The notes: generated from the sequence alone by a model not told the origin. Positions 25,521-39,200 are shown, counted from the stretch's first letter. The stretch is 64,000 nt of DNA from Triplophysa rosa (GCF_024868665.1 NC_079913.1:9552879-9616878); one strand, 5' to 3'. Program-made: numbers and translations.

Positions 25521-27185
25521 TCAGTCGTGTTTCAAGGGAATGCATCCTTCCATCTCCAAAACCTCTGGCCAGCCTTCATACTTGTTGGTCTCTTTATTGT
25601 TCTTGATATGCTGGAGACATATGACATATTTAAGGTAAACCTCTCTTAAAGGGATGGTTCACCCAAAAATCAATGTTTTGTCATTTAATCACCCTCATGT
25701 CATTGAAAACCTGTATTTGACTTTCTTCTGTGGAACACAAAAGAAGATATTCTGAGAAATGTCTCGGGGGTTTTGTGTCCATATAATGGAAGCCAGTGGG
25801 GGCCAATGTTGTTTAGTTAACAACATTCTTCAAAATATCTTCTTTTGTGTTCAGCAGTAAGCCATACAGGTTTTCAATGAGGGTGAACAACTGAGATGCA
25901 TGAGCTTTTCAGGTCACAACGCCCCTTACTGACAAGACCTATGGGGAAAAAAAAGAGCAAATTTACCTGTTCAAAGGGGCTCTTCGTTTTAATCCCTTTA
26001 CCACCAACAAACACCCAGTTATCTCTGAAGGCCAAAGAATTGATGACCGAGCTGCCCAAATCCGCTATCAGTTGTCTAGCTTCATCATTCAACCTGTTTA
26101 TAATGAAGATCAAATAAATGAGCAAGTCAAAGAGGACGACAAACAATTCTTTCGTTTTTCCAGAAAACTCACTTTGAGGCAGGATCATCAAACGTTGCCA
26201 TCATGACGATGGTTCCATCTTCAATCGCAGTCAAGAACTTGATAAGCAGGTTGACATCTAGATAAGTTAACAATTAGTGTAAGATCTGCACCAGTGACTC
26301 ATTCATCTTGAAAAGGGAAATGTCATATGTTCGACATCCAGTTCAACTACCATAAACGTAAAGGCATGCAAAACGGAAACAAGAATTTACCTCCGGCCCA
26401 CATGTCAAAGGAATCCATCCTGATGACCTCGCCGTTCTTTCCTGCAAACAGCAGAACGTTGATCAGATCAGTCCGACATCTGTTTGTACATGATGTGACT
26501 ACCGGAATACAGTATTTGATACTATATCAAATTATTTTTTGGAATGGGTCCAGTGAAAATGTTGGCAGGGCAGGTAAATCCACTGAACTACAGGTTTGAC
26601 AGGGCCGGCGTAAAAATGTTCTTCTTAATCTCAATAAACACCTCCACATTCACCTTAAATTGAATGTAATAGTAGTTTCACCCATGTTAAATGTGGACTC
26701 ATATTTTCAATGTTAAACCAATTCATGAATCAACCTGACATACACCGTGGATCGAGTTAGCATGGGTGAGTTTAGGGAGGTATCTGTCCAACCAATAACA
26801 GAGAAGGGGAGTGGTCAAGATTCCAAAGATACAAAAGGACCATACCGTTGATCAAAGCGATGTTAATACCCCGTCCGATGTTGTTCCTCACTCCACTCAT
26901 TACTCTGATAAAAGAAGTAGTTGAAATAAGTCTTTCACAATGACGTCTCTGTTTTCTATATGTTTACAGAGCCATTGCAGCACAAAGGGTTGTGCAATAA
27001 GAGATGTGTCAAACCTACATGTTGTCCTGAAGACAGATTTTAGGGCCGACTACACTGGCAGCTCCGCTGGTGACCTTAAAGGCTAAATGGTCCTCAGGAC
27101 ACGGTTTAGAAAGGCCGCATTTGTTGCGGGGAGGTTTGGGGGCTAGAAATGACATTGGTTTATATTAGTGTCTTTATTAGATTGG

Positions 27186-27249
<64 letters not shown>

Positions 27250-29363
27250 TTCTCATAATAATCTATTATGTATAACTATCTATTACTTATGTAAATATGC
27301 ATATCGTTGCGGTCTTTCTGCTGTACCAATTCACAGTTTTTCAGGAAGTGGAAAAAAACACTGAACTTTTTTAATGATTACATACCGAGTTGCCAAAGTT
27401 GCACTTTTTATTGGTTAGATATTTGCAAAACTCAGTGACAAACATAGAGAGTGACTAATAATAATGATTTATGACAAAAAAAATGGAGAAATATGGAGAT
27501 ACTGTTCGAGGTTTCAGAGGGACAGCAGCGATATGTACAATTTACCATAAATTGACACAGATTTTACAGCTATTCACAAAAATCTGTTTAGATTTTTTCA
27601 TACTTTAAGTAACACTTTACAATACATTTGGTAACATTAACAAAACCATTTAACGTTAACAATAAAATAAATCATTAATATTAATAAATAAATAAAATGG
27701 ATTAATAAACAATTATATTTATATTAACTAACATTAACAAAGATGAATATATACTTTAAAATGTATTGCTCATGTAGCCTATTGTTCATGTTAGCAAATG
27801 CAGTAACAGGTGTTAATGAATCAGACCTAATTGAACTGTTACCATATTTCCTCATGATAATTTATTTTTTGATAAACTGTAAAACATTTATTTATTGTTA
27901 AAAAACTATTAAAACCAAAATCAAAGTTATTAAAGTTATAATCAAAAATATCAAAGTTTTCACACAAACACAGCTATATTATAAACATAAATAAATGGCA
28001 AGTAAACAACACACCCAGAGTCCCAACTAAGAAACACTGTGCCTTATATAGCAAAATCGAACACGATACTATTCAGCACGTCACGCACAAACACTATTAA
28101 CCTAAATGCCAATAGGCCCTTTTCACAATGACGTCACTTAACTTCCGCCTTTTCACAAAGCACATAACATCCGTTTTGCGAAGAAGAAGAACTTCCGTTT
28201 TGCCGTCGCGCTGGAATTTAACAACAGTGGAAAAAAACTGACAGAACACGTATTCAACTACTTATCCTAGCACCTTCGCTAACACAAAAAGAAAACAAAA
28301 CACTTACCTTCATAACCAAACAGGTACTGTTCAACGAAGAATTTGTATCCTTTCTCTAGCTTTGATCATGTCGTTAGCGAAAATTTGTCGGCAAGACCTT
28401 TGTGACAAGCAGAGCGGAACGAGGGCCGTGAGGGAACTGCGCGAGGCAGCTGCGCGTTGCACCGGTCTCGCATCTCTCTCGTCCCGCTCTGCTTGTCACG
28501 ACGTTGTACATCATCTAGCCATATTTGTGGCAGATGTGCAAGGGACTTGGTAAACTCCATTCTGAGGCTCAAGCGAAAGTAACTTCTTGAGTTTTACTGG
28601 CGGTTGGCAAACCAGCTTATAGGTGCATTACCGCCACCTAATGAACTGGAGTGATAGCGGAAGTAACGATACACTAACGATACATACATAAATTCATTAA
28701 TTAATTTAATAAAAGTAAATATGTACTTACACTCCGTCTCTACAGGTGCAGATCGTGCTGTCGAGAATAATAAGCCAGTTAGCCAATAAAAATATGCCCT
28801 TTAAGTCATGCAGAGAGCAAAAACACACAACTCTAAACAAGCATACTGTATTACTTTACTAACAGAATAACTGTGCGATCATTGATGATGTCGACCAAAC
28901 TTACCGAACACTTTTCCCAAGTTTCCCAAATTCCCCAAATTCATATTATTCTCTAAAAGCTCAAAGGCAAGGAACACGGCCAGAAAGAAGACAAAAATCA
29001 AGGCCGCCAGTTTCAAAAGTCCTGTAAAAGTCAAGGCCGCAGTTAGCGAAGAGATCGTCTTAGTTGAAAGAAACACTTTAAATGTTCTTCAAACACACAT
29101 AATATAACAATGACACGTCCTGCATTCTTTTTTGTTCTTGTTGCATAAGTTTGTCCAATGAACTGTAAATGTGAGCCCTGAATTGAAACCAGTTAGGAAG
29201 CCCTGCTATGCAATATAAACTGTCCCATGGCATTGAATTACAACATATTCTATAAACGACAAATGAGCAATTAGTTGTCTTTGCTAACAGTACATTTACA
29301 GTAGTATACACAATGCTAGGGTTCAAACGTAAAGAAACGGAACAGACCTCCGGCTCGAATCAT
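25521..29363 (-). CDS. fam3c: FAM3 family secreted protein, FAM3C/ILEI-like
   Basis: Nine coding exons on the minus strand: 29363-29348, 29021-28905, 28757-28731, 27142-27019, 26904-26846, 26441-26391, 26257-26173, 26093-25967, 25610-25521. They total 696 bp, or 231 aa (human FAM3C is 227). The N-terminus [19 protein letters not shown] is a hydrophobic signal/anchor segment, followed by an Asn-Leu-Gly-rich stretch. The globular FAM3 domain follows, with the family's four conserved cysteines ([21 protein letters not shown]), [24 protein letters not shown] and [18 protein letters not shown]3 proteins are secreted cytokine-like factors with a GG-type beta-sandwich fold. The C-terminal half is closest to FAM3C from memory, but the N-terminal region is divergent and the extra cysteine of mammalian FAM3C is valine here. 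FAM3A/D-type assignment is therefore not fully excluded. The exon 1 donor (GGAG|GTCTGT) is weak. A 60-bp CA repeat and a hairpin-bearing repeat lie in intron 3. Confidence 0.88.
25646..25890. mobile_element. Partial TTAA-family MITE (fam3c last intron)
   Basis: Begins TTAAAGGGATGGTTCACCC, contains ACACAAAAGAAGATATTCTG and the complementary AATATCTTCTTTTGTGTTC, and fades out after GAGGGTGAAC. The right TTAA end is missing. Confidence 0.65.
27188..27247. repeat. (AC)n microsatellite
   Basis: Sixty bases of uninterrupted AC dinucleotide in the fam3c intron 27143-28730, 46 bp from the acceptor side of the 27142-27019 exon. Confidence 0.95.
28120..28690 (-). repeat. Repeat fragment with GC-rich hairpin (fam3c intron)
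   Basis: A GC-rich island in AT-rich intron. GTGACAAGCAGAGCGGAACG (from 28402) pairs with its complement near 28478-28497. On the minus strand the upstream part reads CCAGTTCATTAGGTGGCGGT, which I associate with dispersed fish repeats, followed by a short open frame ([19 protein letters not shown]). It may be a truncated retroelement or a processed insertion. The identity is not certain. Confidence 0.4.
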
Positions 29364-29919
29364 CTTGTTGTCTCATGCAGCTACCGTCACCACAAACCAG
29401 ATCCAGACACCTGTCATACGATCACATCCATATTACACAATCTAAAATTCTGAATTCATAAATATTCAGAGTAAACCACTTATATATTATAAGGCATATT
29501 ATAGCTGCACACGCTTTTTAAATACTATACCAAACAAACTACTCATTCTGATCATTCTTGTTGAAAAGTACATCATGTGCTTAAATGTTTGCTATATGTG
29601 TGCTTTAATGTGCTTAAAGGACTGTTCTCTAGGTGAAATATATGAACTCATGCATTTTAATGCACTCATAGAAATATATTACAATATGTTAACATTAATG
29701 ATAATTCCAAGCACTTCCTATTATCTTTCAAAACTTATTTAGATTTGCTCTTAATAACATATAATGTAAGGTATATTGTCACAATGCAGTATATTTGTTT
29801 GATATTGCTATGACCCTCAAAATAAATCAAAATCATAACTCATAAAGAGATGATAGACAGATAGATAAATAGATACAGAGAACACATACAGAGAAATAAG
29901 AAAAGAAAAGGTAAAGTAC

Positions 29920-30070
29920 CTGATGCCACGGCGACAGCGTTGAGTCCTCACATCCGGGTTTACCAAAAAGTAGGCGTGTACAGTTATAGAAAAGCGCTGG
30001 GTGAGTTTACGTGTATGTGGCGTAAGGTGAAACGTCAAAGCAGGGGCGTGTATTAGAGGAGACCCGCCCA
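29920..30070 (-). promoter_or_regulatory. Probable fam3c 5' non-coding exon and promoter
   Basis: On the minus strand the sequence GGCATCAG|GTACTT gives a donor at 29919-29918. The coding exon's acceptor is at 29411-29412 (ATGACAG|GTGTC), so the first exon would lie just above 29920. The surrounding sequence (29940-30070) is locally GC-richer than its flanks. Confidence 0.4.
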
Positions 30071-31301
30071 CGCTGCAAAGAATGTTGCGCACAATGAAAC
30101 ATTTTTATTTAGGATTATTCACTTGTCAGTAAAGGGCGGAGAGAAATTATCATTAAATATTATGGGTATTTGGAATCATTTTTAATAAATGGTACACTTT
30201 ACAACATACAAGTTGTATTCGTTAAAGATAATAAAAGCTGAAAACTGCTAATTGTTAGTTCGTGTTAGCTGATGTATTTATTAATGTTAACAAATATTGT
30301 AAAGTGTTACCAAACAAGCTCATTTTAAAATGATTTCAGATACATTTCAAACGTGTTCCAACTAAATAATTCCAAAATAAATCCCCTTGGCCAAAGGTTT
30401 ATTCATTACTGGCAAGGTGAAGCTTGACCATGTCATGTTGCATAAAGATTCTTGCATTTTGTGTCAGCGTGTTAGACAGGGTGTGAAAGTGTAGTCTGTA
30501 TTAGTGGGGGTGTGTGAGGGTGTGATGTGTTTTAATAAGGACTTGTGATAATGTGGTGTGTGTTAGTAAGTATTTGTGAGTGTATATTACATTTACCTCC
30601 ATTAAGCACACTGTTTCATTTAAAGCAAATCACAAATTATGATCACCAAGCCTCCACCTGTTCCTACAATGCCAGGTTTAAAGTGTAAATTGGTACACAA
30701 GCTAGAGCAGTTTTTTGATGTTAGAGTTACAGTGTTTTTGTGGATTAGTCGTGCGTGCATAGGTGTATAGAAATCCACCTTAAAGGATCTGCCTTTGAGG
30801 TATGTGACATGGTTTGTTTTTCTAAGACTTAAAGAAGTGTTTGATTCTTAACCATTTCTCTGGTCAGTAATTTTAACACAGTTACACACTATATCAACGC
30901 ATATTAAACTAGTTTGAATGTCATTTTTGAGAGACTATTTTGAAGAGCACAAATTCTGCAGACTTTATGCATTGTGATTTATTTACAATTCAAAAACAGT
31001 AGATTTGTCTTTCTTGAAATCACAGACTATGCCAGAGCTCGGAGTATTTCCAGCAGCAGCTTTAAGGAATATGAATGATTCCAGTGCAAAATACAAAGAG
31101 GTTGAAAGTAAATTCATGCGTGACAATAAATTATCCTATGATTCCTGCATATAACATTTCATAGAAGGAAACAAAAACGTGTTTTGCCTGAGCAATGCAT
31201 TGTTTCACAGACAGACACAGTCACTTTTGGGCGTTCTTATTTTTTTCTTGTCCAGTTATGTGCTTGAGTACAGATGTTGGTTTGCTGAGTTTAAATGATG
31301 T
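30071..31301. other. Intergenic DNA and probable sort1 3' UTR
   Basis: There is no coding sequence that I can support. The sort1 3' UTR should begin at 31301. A minus-strand AATAAA at 30978-30983 would end it after about 330 bp. A TG-rich stretch (30480-30590) is degenerate. Confidence 0.4.
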
Positions 31302-34300
31302 TCATTCGATGAGATCCTAAACAAGGTATAAATATGGTCAGCAAGCTAGTCTAGGTGTACACATACCTGAATAATCCACATAATTAAAAAATATTTATAA
31401 TATTCAGCTTAACATAAATAAAAAAGACCTAAAAGAATAGATGCAATGAAGTATGATGAGACAAAACTCACATCATCTGAATCATCCGGACCTTCTAAAC
31501 TGCGCCGCTTACTGCTGGGGCCGCTCTCACTGTTAACACACACTTCCTCTTCTTGAAGTTGCAGAACAGTGAAGCGATAAGCAGGTGACCTGCAGAGGGC
31601 AGAATTTGATCAGAAGAGAATGACAAAAGCATAAATGCCAGACTTGAGGTCTATTTGCTTATTTAAAGCAGATGTACAGTAGATGTAGTTTCCAACAAAG
31701 GTCAAGCTGGGGTTGATCATGTGACCTCACCTGCGCCTGCAGTTTGTTTTTCTTGACATTATGATTAATGCTGCAGCTATCACCAAACCTATGAGCCCTA
31801 TACAAGTACACACCACAATAACAGCCAGCATGCCCTTCTGCAAATGAAAAGATAGACACATGTCAAAATTAATCCAAAAATAAAAATGTAATTCCACTGA
31901 TGATTCTGTTTTACAGTAAAATAAAAGATGTAATATATTTTAACCAGCATAAAGGCAGTACAACAAATACTATTAATATTAGGGATGTACCGATATGTAC
32001 ATTTTGGCCGATAACCGATAATTCTTTAACATTGGAAGCCAATAATTCAATATATTGGCCGATGTACAGTATCTAAAAATTAATATAAAACTCCCTAGGT
32101 CTGAAACAAAAGGCAAAATGTGGACAACTGCTTTTATTTGAAAACATTGGCTGCAGAAAACAAGGTAACCATTAGTTCTCTTTTTTCCCCTAAAAATGAT
32201 GTGCCAAGCCTACTTTACACTATACGATTCATTAACCTTCAAACTTTTCTGGTATATTTTTTATTTAATAAACAAATTATAGATGTTCTTCCAGAGCAAC
32301 CCAGAAAAATGTTTTTAATAGCCACATGTCTAACAAGTCTCAAGACAGAAAGCATTCAGAAAGCAGTCTGATTCAAACAATATGCTTTTGTTCCTATAAT
32401 TTACACATTCATATATACTGTATTTACATACTGCACCGACATCAACAATGTTTTGCTAATAGCAGTAAGTGAATGGTCACGACATAAAGACAGTACTGTA
32501 CTGGATTTTAACTGTGAGCATCGTGCAGCTGAAGAAGTTTAACCAGAGGAAATTATTTATGATTTATCGGCTATAATATATCGGCCGATACCGATAACAT
32601 TAAAAATGGCCATTTACCGGCCGATACCGATGTGGCCGATAATTTATCGTGCGTCCCTAATTAATATCTATAAATAATAAAGCATTTAACTAACATTATT
32701 TTTGTCCTCAATGCAATATATTTATTTCTGCCGTACAATAACAAGAATTGTGGGGTTTTGTATATTATTTATAATAAAACATCAGAAAATCTTTGTTGAT
32801 AATCAAATAAGATAAACTGACAGGTCACTCACTGATCTCTCAACTGGTAAACTCGATGAGGATGATGGACTGAGTTTCTCACAATGCTTTTTGGTAATGT
32901 CTTCTTTTCTCGGAGGACTGAAACCACCCTCACATTTATCACCGGGAATCTTGCGATACCTGCATGACATAATAGTGTAACTGTAAAGCATGTTTGAGAA
33001 TGTGTGAAACAGACTAAAAGATGTATGTTCTTTACCCTATCGTTTGAATATCATCTAGATTCCCATTTAAGCAAATCTCCAGAGTCTGATTCAGGAGGCC
33101 AGGCTGTGGCAGACATTCTGAAGTGTCTTCATGCCGATAGAAACCATAGTCACTGTTGACAGAAGAAATGTTACAAACACAGCAAAAAATTATAATTTTC
33201 AGGTTTTACATAAATATCTGACTTGTTTTCCAATAAATATATACCGTAAATTTGCTTGAGAAGCAACATTTGCTGTTATCAGGATTTATGAATAAGTCTA
33301 TTTTGACGAGCAGTTTTAAGCAAAAACAAGCAAAGTCTGAATATCTTATCAAGTAAATCAAGTTCAAGTCACTCTTATCAAGTAAAATTACATGTAGTTG
33401 GGGATGTTTAGATATTTCTACTGAAAAACAAAATTACTTAAATTACTTAGAATAGGTTTTGTGCAGTGTGTGGACTACAAGCAGAAGTTCAGACCTCAGT
33501 ATTGGGAAACGCATCAGCAGTTTTTCCTACCACATGTAGTCTTCTTTAGTACAGGGACATGGGCTCTGCTGCTTGCTGACCACATAGCCTCTTCCATTTC
33601 GGCAGGCAGACAGTTTTCTGAGTCTTCTAAACGTCTCCTTGTAGCCCAGGACGCATCCGTCTGTTTCTGAGTCACTTCCGTATTCAGAGTGAGCCAACCA
33701 CATCACATAATCCTGTTCATCACCTTAAAGTTGAGAAAAATCCACTTTAGTTACACTATAGATAGAACAAGATCTATAATGCATACACCAAAAGAGAGTA
33801 GGTACAATATGTAGACAGAAATTACCCATAACTTTCAAGCCACACTCTACTGTAGCAGTGGCCAGACAACTACTCAGAAGACCTAAGCAACCCAATCTCA
33901 ACGCTGTGGCAACCACCCACAAAAGGTGGAATAATGCTGTAGTTATTGTAGACTAGCTTACACTCTCTGGTTAGCAGATGGTCAAAGTCGACGGTGACTG
34001 CTACCCACATGGGCTGATCATCATCATCTGGTCGGTAACCAAAAATGCTGATGTTCATGGTCTTAGTGCCCGGCTCAGATGCCACGCCTGCCAGGAAGAT
34101 TGGGTGATCTGTGAAATTAAATATGTTCCAGCACTGGCCTTCATCTGTGGAAAATCTGAAAACATACAGACATTCCTTTTTTTTGCTTAGTAGTGCTTGT
34201 GTTATCATTCTTTATATAGAAATGAATTGTGTACATTTCGTTATGTCACTTGGCTTTATATTTTATCATCTTTTGTGATGATACTTATTAATTTTAAGCA

Positions 34301-36234
34301 TCGTTTAGCTGTCTGAATTCTTTTTGTAGCCAATACAGTATTAATAAGAATTATTAAATTTTTAGAACATAAACTATATTATACATTATAAATATATGTA
34401 TACAAACACACAGAGACCATTAGCGTTGTCTTACTTTAAAGAGTTGATTTGTCTGTCTTGGTGTGCCTCCACGGCCACTATCAAACCTCCAGAATCCAGG
34501 ATGCTGTAGAGATGTGGTCCTCTCAAAGTCCCCCACCAGGTGTATCCTCCATCTCCAGACACATACACATCCGGCCGGGTAGCTGATATAGAGTCTCCGA
34601 CACTACCTGCAGAAACATTCAACTTACAGTAATTCATAGAGCATGTGCAGTTTATTGGTCAAGGAAAGTTGTGAGTTTTTTTAGGGGTGTACAAGAGAGG
34701 GCTCTTACCATGAGCAATGATCAGACCAGTGGCAGTGGGCTCAGAGAGAGGCAGCATGGGAGGGATTCCACTGAAGGGACTGTGCTCTCCGTGGATATGA
34801 AGGTTACACTGCAACAGGAAACACACCGTTACAAGTACCTTTATATATTATTATTTTATAAAATGACAAATTGGTCCACATTAATAATGATTCATCTTCC
34901 GTGCATGGGCTTATACAGTACAATTTTTGCTATTTTGAAGAACGTTGGTAACCAAACAACGATGGCCCCCATCGACTTCCATTGTGTAAATACAAAACCG
35001 TAGAGACATTTCTCAAAGTATCTTCTTTTTGTGATTCACAGATAAAAGAGTCATATACAGGTTTTTAACAACATGAGGGTGAATAAATGATGACAGAATT
35101 TGTCTTTTGGGAAATGAAAAGCATTGAAAACCAAAATTTATTCAGCATCCCTTGATCCTCATCTGTTACCTTCTTTGAGTTTTCTGGGCATTCCACATTC
35201 TCTGGCTTCTTCAGAAATTTCCACTGTCCACCTCTGTCAAACGAAATGACCGAGCGAATGAGTCCACCTGCGGCCCGAGAGGATAATGACATCATTTAGT
35301 GATGACATCAGCACCGTGACAAGCGTGATAGTTTATTACCGACGTAAAACAAGCATTCGTACCTTCCTCCAGTATGTTGGTAAGATAGACCCCTCTTAGC
35401 GAGGTCACGTTAGTGAAATCGCTCTTCGCCTCCCCACCGAACAGGTGGCGCTCCAGAGACTTGGAATACAGGATTCCGCGATCATCCGAGGTGTAGATTG
35501 TCCCAAAATATGTGTCTAAGCATGTGGGATCACATCACACAAACAATCGAACAGCTGACATTGCTTTTCTCTAGGCCAGAGATAAGAAATTGCCATCTCG
35601 ATAGCAAACCAACTAGCTTTGTCTGGATTTTAATAATGTTAGGGATGAATTTGAATCAAATATCCAAGGGATTAAGAAATGGATGGGAAATCAGATTATT
35701 TTCACATGACCTATACATGTTACATGTTAGTACATGACAATACAATGAGGGGTGTGTTTGTGTCAGCTCTTCTATAAGCGAATGCAAAAAAACATGCCAC
35801 TTCCTGCTGAAAGCCAACACCATGATCTCTCTTATCTGTTTCAAGTCATCGCCACAGCACAAAGACCTCCAGAGTCTAGCAGTCCAGTGGCTTTTGTAAA
35901 GACATAATATTTTCTGTCAGCACAAAGCGGAACCAGCTCGACAAGTCCCGCATCTTGAACTGACGGCACCAGTGGTTGAGCTGTTAAATAATAGTGAGAA
36001 CTTCTATTTCACAGAGGAACCAAAAAAGCGAGAAACCGTACCTCCTGGGTTGTCCACGTGCATGAAGATCATGTCCTCGTCACCATCCAGAACCGAGTAG
36101 AACTGTGAATAAACATCATGCGTGAGTCTAAGAGTAAAAACACTGTCAGGAAAGTGTCGAATCTTTCAGAGATATTGTGACATTTGCAGACAGAAATATT
36201 CATAGTGTAATATATCAAGGAGCCATGTTATATT

Positions 36235-36279
<45 letters not shown>

Positions 36280-39200
36280 GTGTGTGTGTTGTTCTCACCT
36301 GTTCTGTAGTGGCTGATGGAAGCTGAGCTTTATTAAAATGGTCACCCTGGTCTGACGACACATAGATAACTCGAGGAGAACCCTGTAAACACAAGACAAA
36401 CCCTCAGAAACAGGCAGCGGTGATAATTCTCACAGACTAGACATTTAAAAAGGCTGGGAACAGAGTGTGTGTTTGTGTGGGTTACTACATGCTTGGGTGT
36501 GCATGTTGTCTGAAGAATCCCGTACCAGTTTTTCCATGACGGAGGTAAACAGGAAGCCGCCGATGTAGCCGAATGAAAAGATGTTCTTGGCGATGGTGGT
36601 GAAGGTTTGGCCAAAATCCTGTGTCCGTCTTAGAATAAGCTCACCTCGTCTCGCTGCCTCCACTGGTTCAAATACAAATTATAACATTTTCATACATACT
36701 GTTAGCCAAAAGGTGCAGATCTGCCCAAAATTCTTTTCAACTGACAAATCGCGGAGGAAGATTTTTTAACGCTCAGTGGTTGCCCTTTCATAGCTCGTGA
36801 GATTTTCAGTTGAGTTTTATTTAAGCATCAAATTTGTATAAGATGTTGTTCAGTCTTTGTTGAGAAACTAGTTTACACTCTTTAAAGCAAAAGTTCCTAA
36901 AAGGTTCTCTGTCACGCTGCATGGTTCCACGAAGAACCGTCAACATCCACAGAACCTTTTTTAGGAAACCTTTTTTATTTGCTATCTGTTTAATCTCAAA
37001 TACATCTCAAAATCTCTAAGATTGTTAAAGGTACTTTATGAAACCATTCATCCATGGCATCGTAAAAGAGCACCTTTATTTATAAGAGTGTAATTTAATG
37101 CAAAATCATAGAAAAAAATGCCTGACCTGTTCCTTTTGGGCTTGAACTGAAGAAAAGAGTGATTCCAGAACCCCTGGAAAAGACAGAATTTTAACTTCAG
37201 GGTCATGAATGTGTCCGAATTTGCATGTGTCTAAAAATGCAATTTTCATGAAACAGGCCCCATAATGGTGGCCCTGCAACACATCTGCATCCTTATGAAA
37301 TATAGTTTTTTTTTGTGGTCGAGAAGTTGTTCATTTAATATAGATTGCAAATTCGGACACAGCAAATGTTTTACTAATAGAAGCTTGTTTTCTTTTTAAT
37401 AATGTCTACATTTAATAATCTACATTTCTATATACAAACTTAGCACAGACATATTTTACTGTGTATTACATTCACAAACAAGGTCTTCAGAAATGTTCTT
37501 TGTTTTGTTGAAGCTCATTCAGAACTTTGCTGTGTGTTCTCACCATGTGAAAGTTTGAACTCCTTCGTGAACTTCAGACCAAGTGTTCCCAAAGTCTTGT
37601 GAGAGCCATAGCCCATCCTAAAAATCAACATCATATAAAAATGTCACATAATGTACATTATGAAATTATTACAGAGTGGGGGTGGTAGAGCTCATAGATT
37701 ACTAATAAGAACATTTACATCAATGCTGATGGCCACAAGATATTTTGGGTCCTGGTAATGGAACTGTATCGCCTGTGCTGGGTGAAATGGAAGTTGCACT
37801 GATCTAAATTTCCTGCCTGCATCCATCGAGGTAAAAATGACTCCTCCTCGGGTCTCTGTAAACGGTACGTTGGCCGTCAGAATCACCTGTGATGTCAGCA
37901 AACATCAAAATGTAAAATCCACAGAAATTCTGCACTCAAGTAAGCAAAGTGGGTTTAAATTTAAGGGAAAGAAAAATGGTACAAAAGAAGAATGTCAGAT
38001 TAACACTTCAGCCCCCTTCGGAGGATGTCTTAAAAACAATGTGGTTTGTGGTGCATTTTGACACAAACGGTTTCTGCCATTAGCAATATCTGTTAAAACC
38101 ACAACATGTCTTCAGACAACAAAGATGTCATGGCCTTTTCTGATTGGGTAGAATCAATCTTGTGTTGGAACGTAAAACGACACATTCTCCTACGTATCGA
38201 CAACCACACACAGAAAGTTAAAAAGTCATAACGAGATATCTATTGAGCAGTAAGAAAGCTATCTTTACTATTGTCACAAAGACTTCCTTAAGCATCATTT
38301 CTTATACATAAATTGACTGCACACTTGTTTACCTGCTGAGGGTTGCCAGGTCCGGTGCTAATCCCAAAGTCCTTCTTTATAAATGCGTTGTTGATGGCAT
38401 TGGAGGTATCATGGAAAGACTTTCCGTAGTCTTCACTAGAATGACGCAAAATTGTCAATACAAAGACGACCAAGATGGTTGCATCTAAATATATCTCGTG
38501 ATGCTCAATGCTGATTCATGAATGCCAGTAGACGCCCAACTTGGTCACGTCGTATGTTATTTGAGAACAGGTACAAAAATCCACCACTGACCTTCTGTAG
38601 AGGCGCGTGGAACCGCCTTCATGAAATGAGTCTGAAGGTACGCTGACAGTGGAAAGGACCAGAATAATCTAAAATGGGCAGAAAAGGGTTCAGCGCACAT
38701 TTCTCATTAAATACATTTTAATGATCGGACTGAATATGACCGAAATACTACACATTACAAGGCTACATATAATAAAGAACAATAGAGGAAAGGCTGTTAT
38801 TAACACAAATAGCCTTTGGATTACTTAAGAAGATTGGTTTACCCCAGTTCCATCTCCAACCCATGCGAGCGTAAAACTGGATCCGTTATCGCCATGAAAA
38901 CCAGTCTAGAAGAAAAAACAGAGTAACTTGTATGTTTTAGTGGAAGTAGACAATCTGTTTCCACTTTGAATTAGGTGTCTTTTAATTATTGTGTACTTAT
39001 AATGTACCTGTAGTATGTTCTTGGTAGGATCAAAGAGTGTAATTACATGTAAATGCTTTAAATTTAAGTACTACATTGTGAAAGCACATGTATTAGACAT
39101 TTTAAACCAAAGATGCAAAAAGTTTCATTATATATATATTTTAATGTAATTACATGCATATGCAGTAGTAGTTAAAGAAACTTGTATAAAGTGACACAGA

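Noticed and set aside
27149..27364. Open frame with a poly(Thr-His) run
   Set aside because: It is translation of the AC microsatellite.
35860..35995. Possible extra sort1 exon between 36042 and 35515
   Set aside because: The exons 36102-36042 and 35515-35363 already join in phase (NPGD-TYFGT) as in other sortilins, and no good acceptor/donor pair encloses this stretch.
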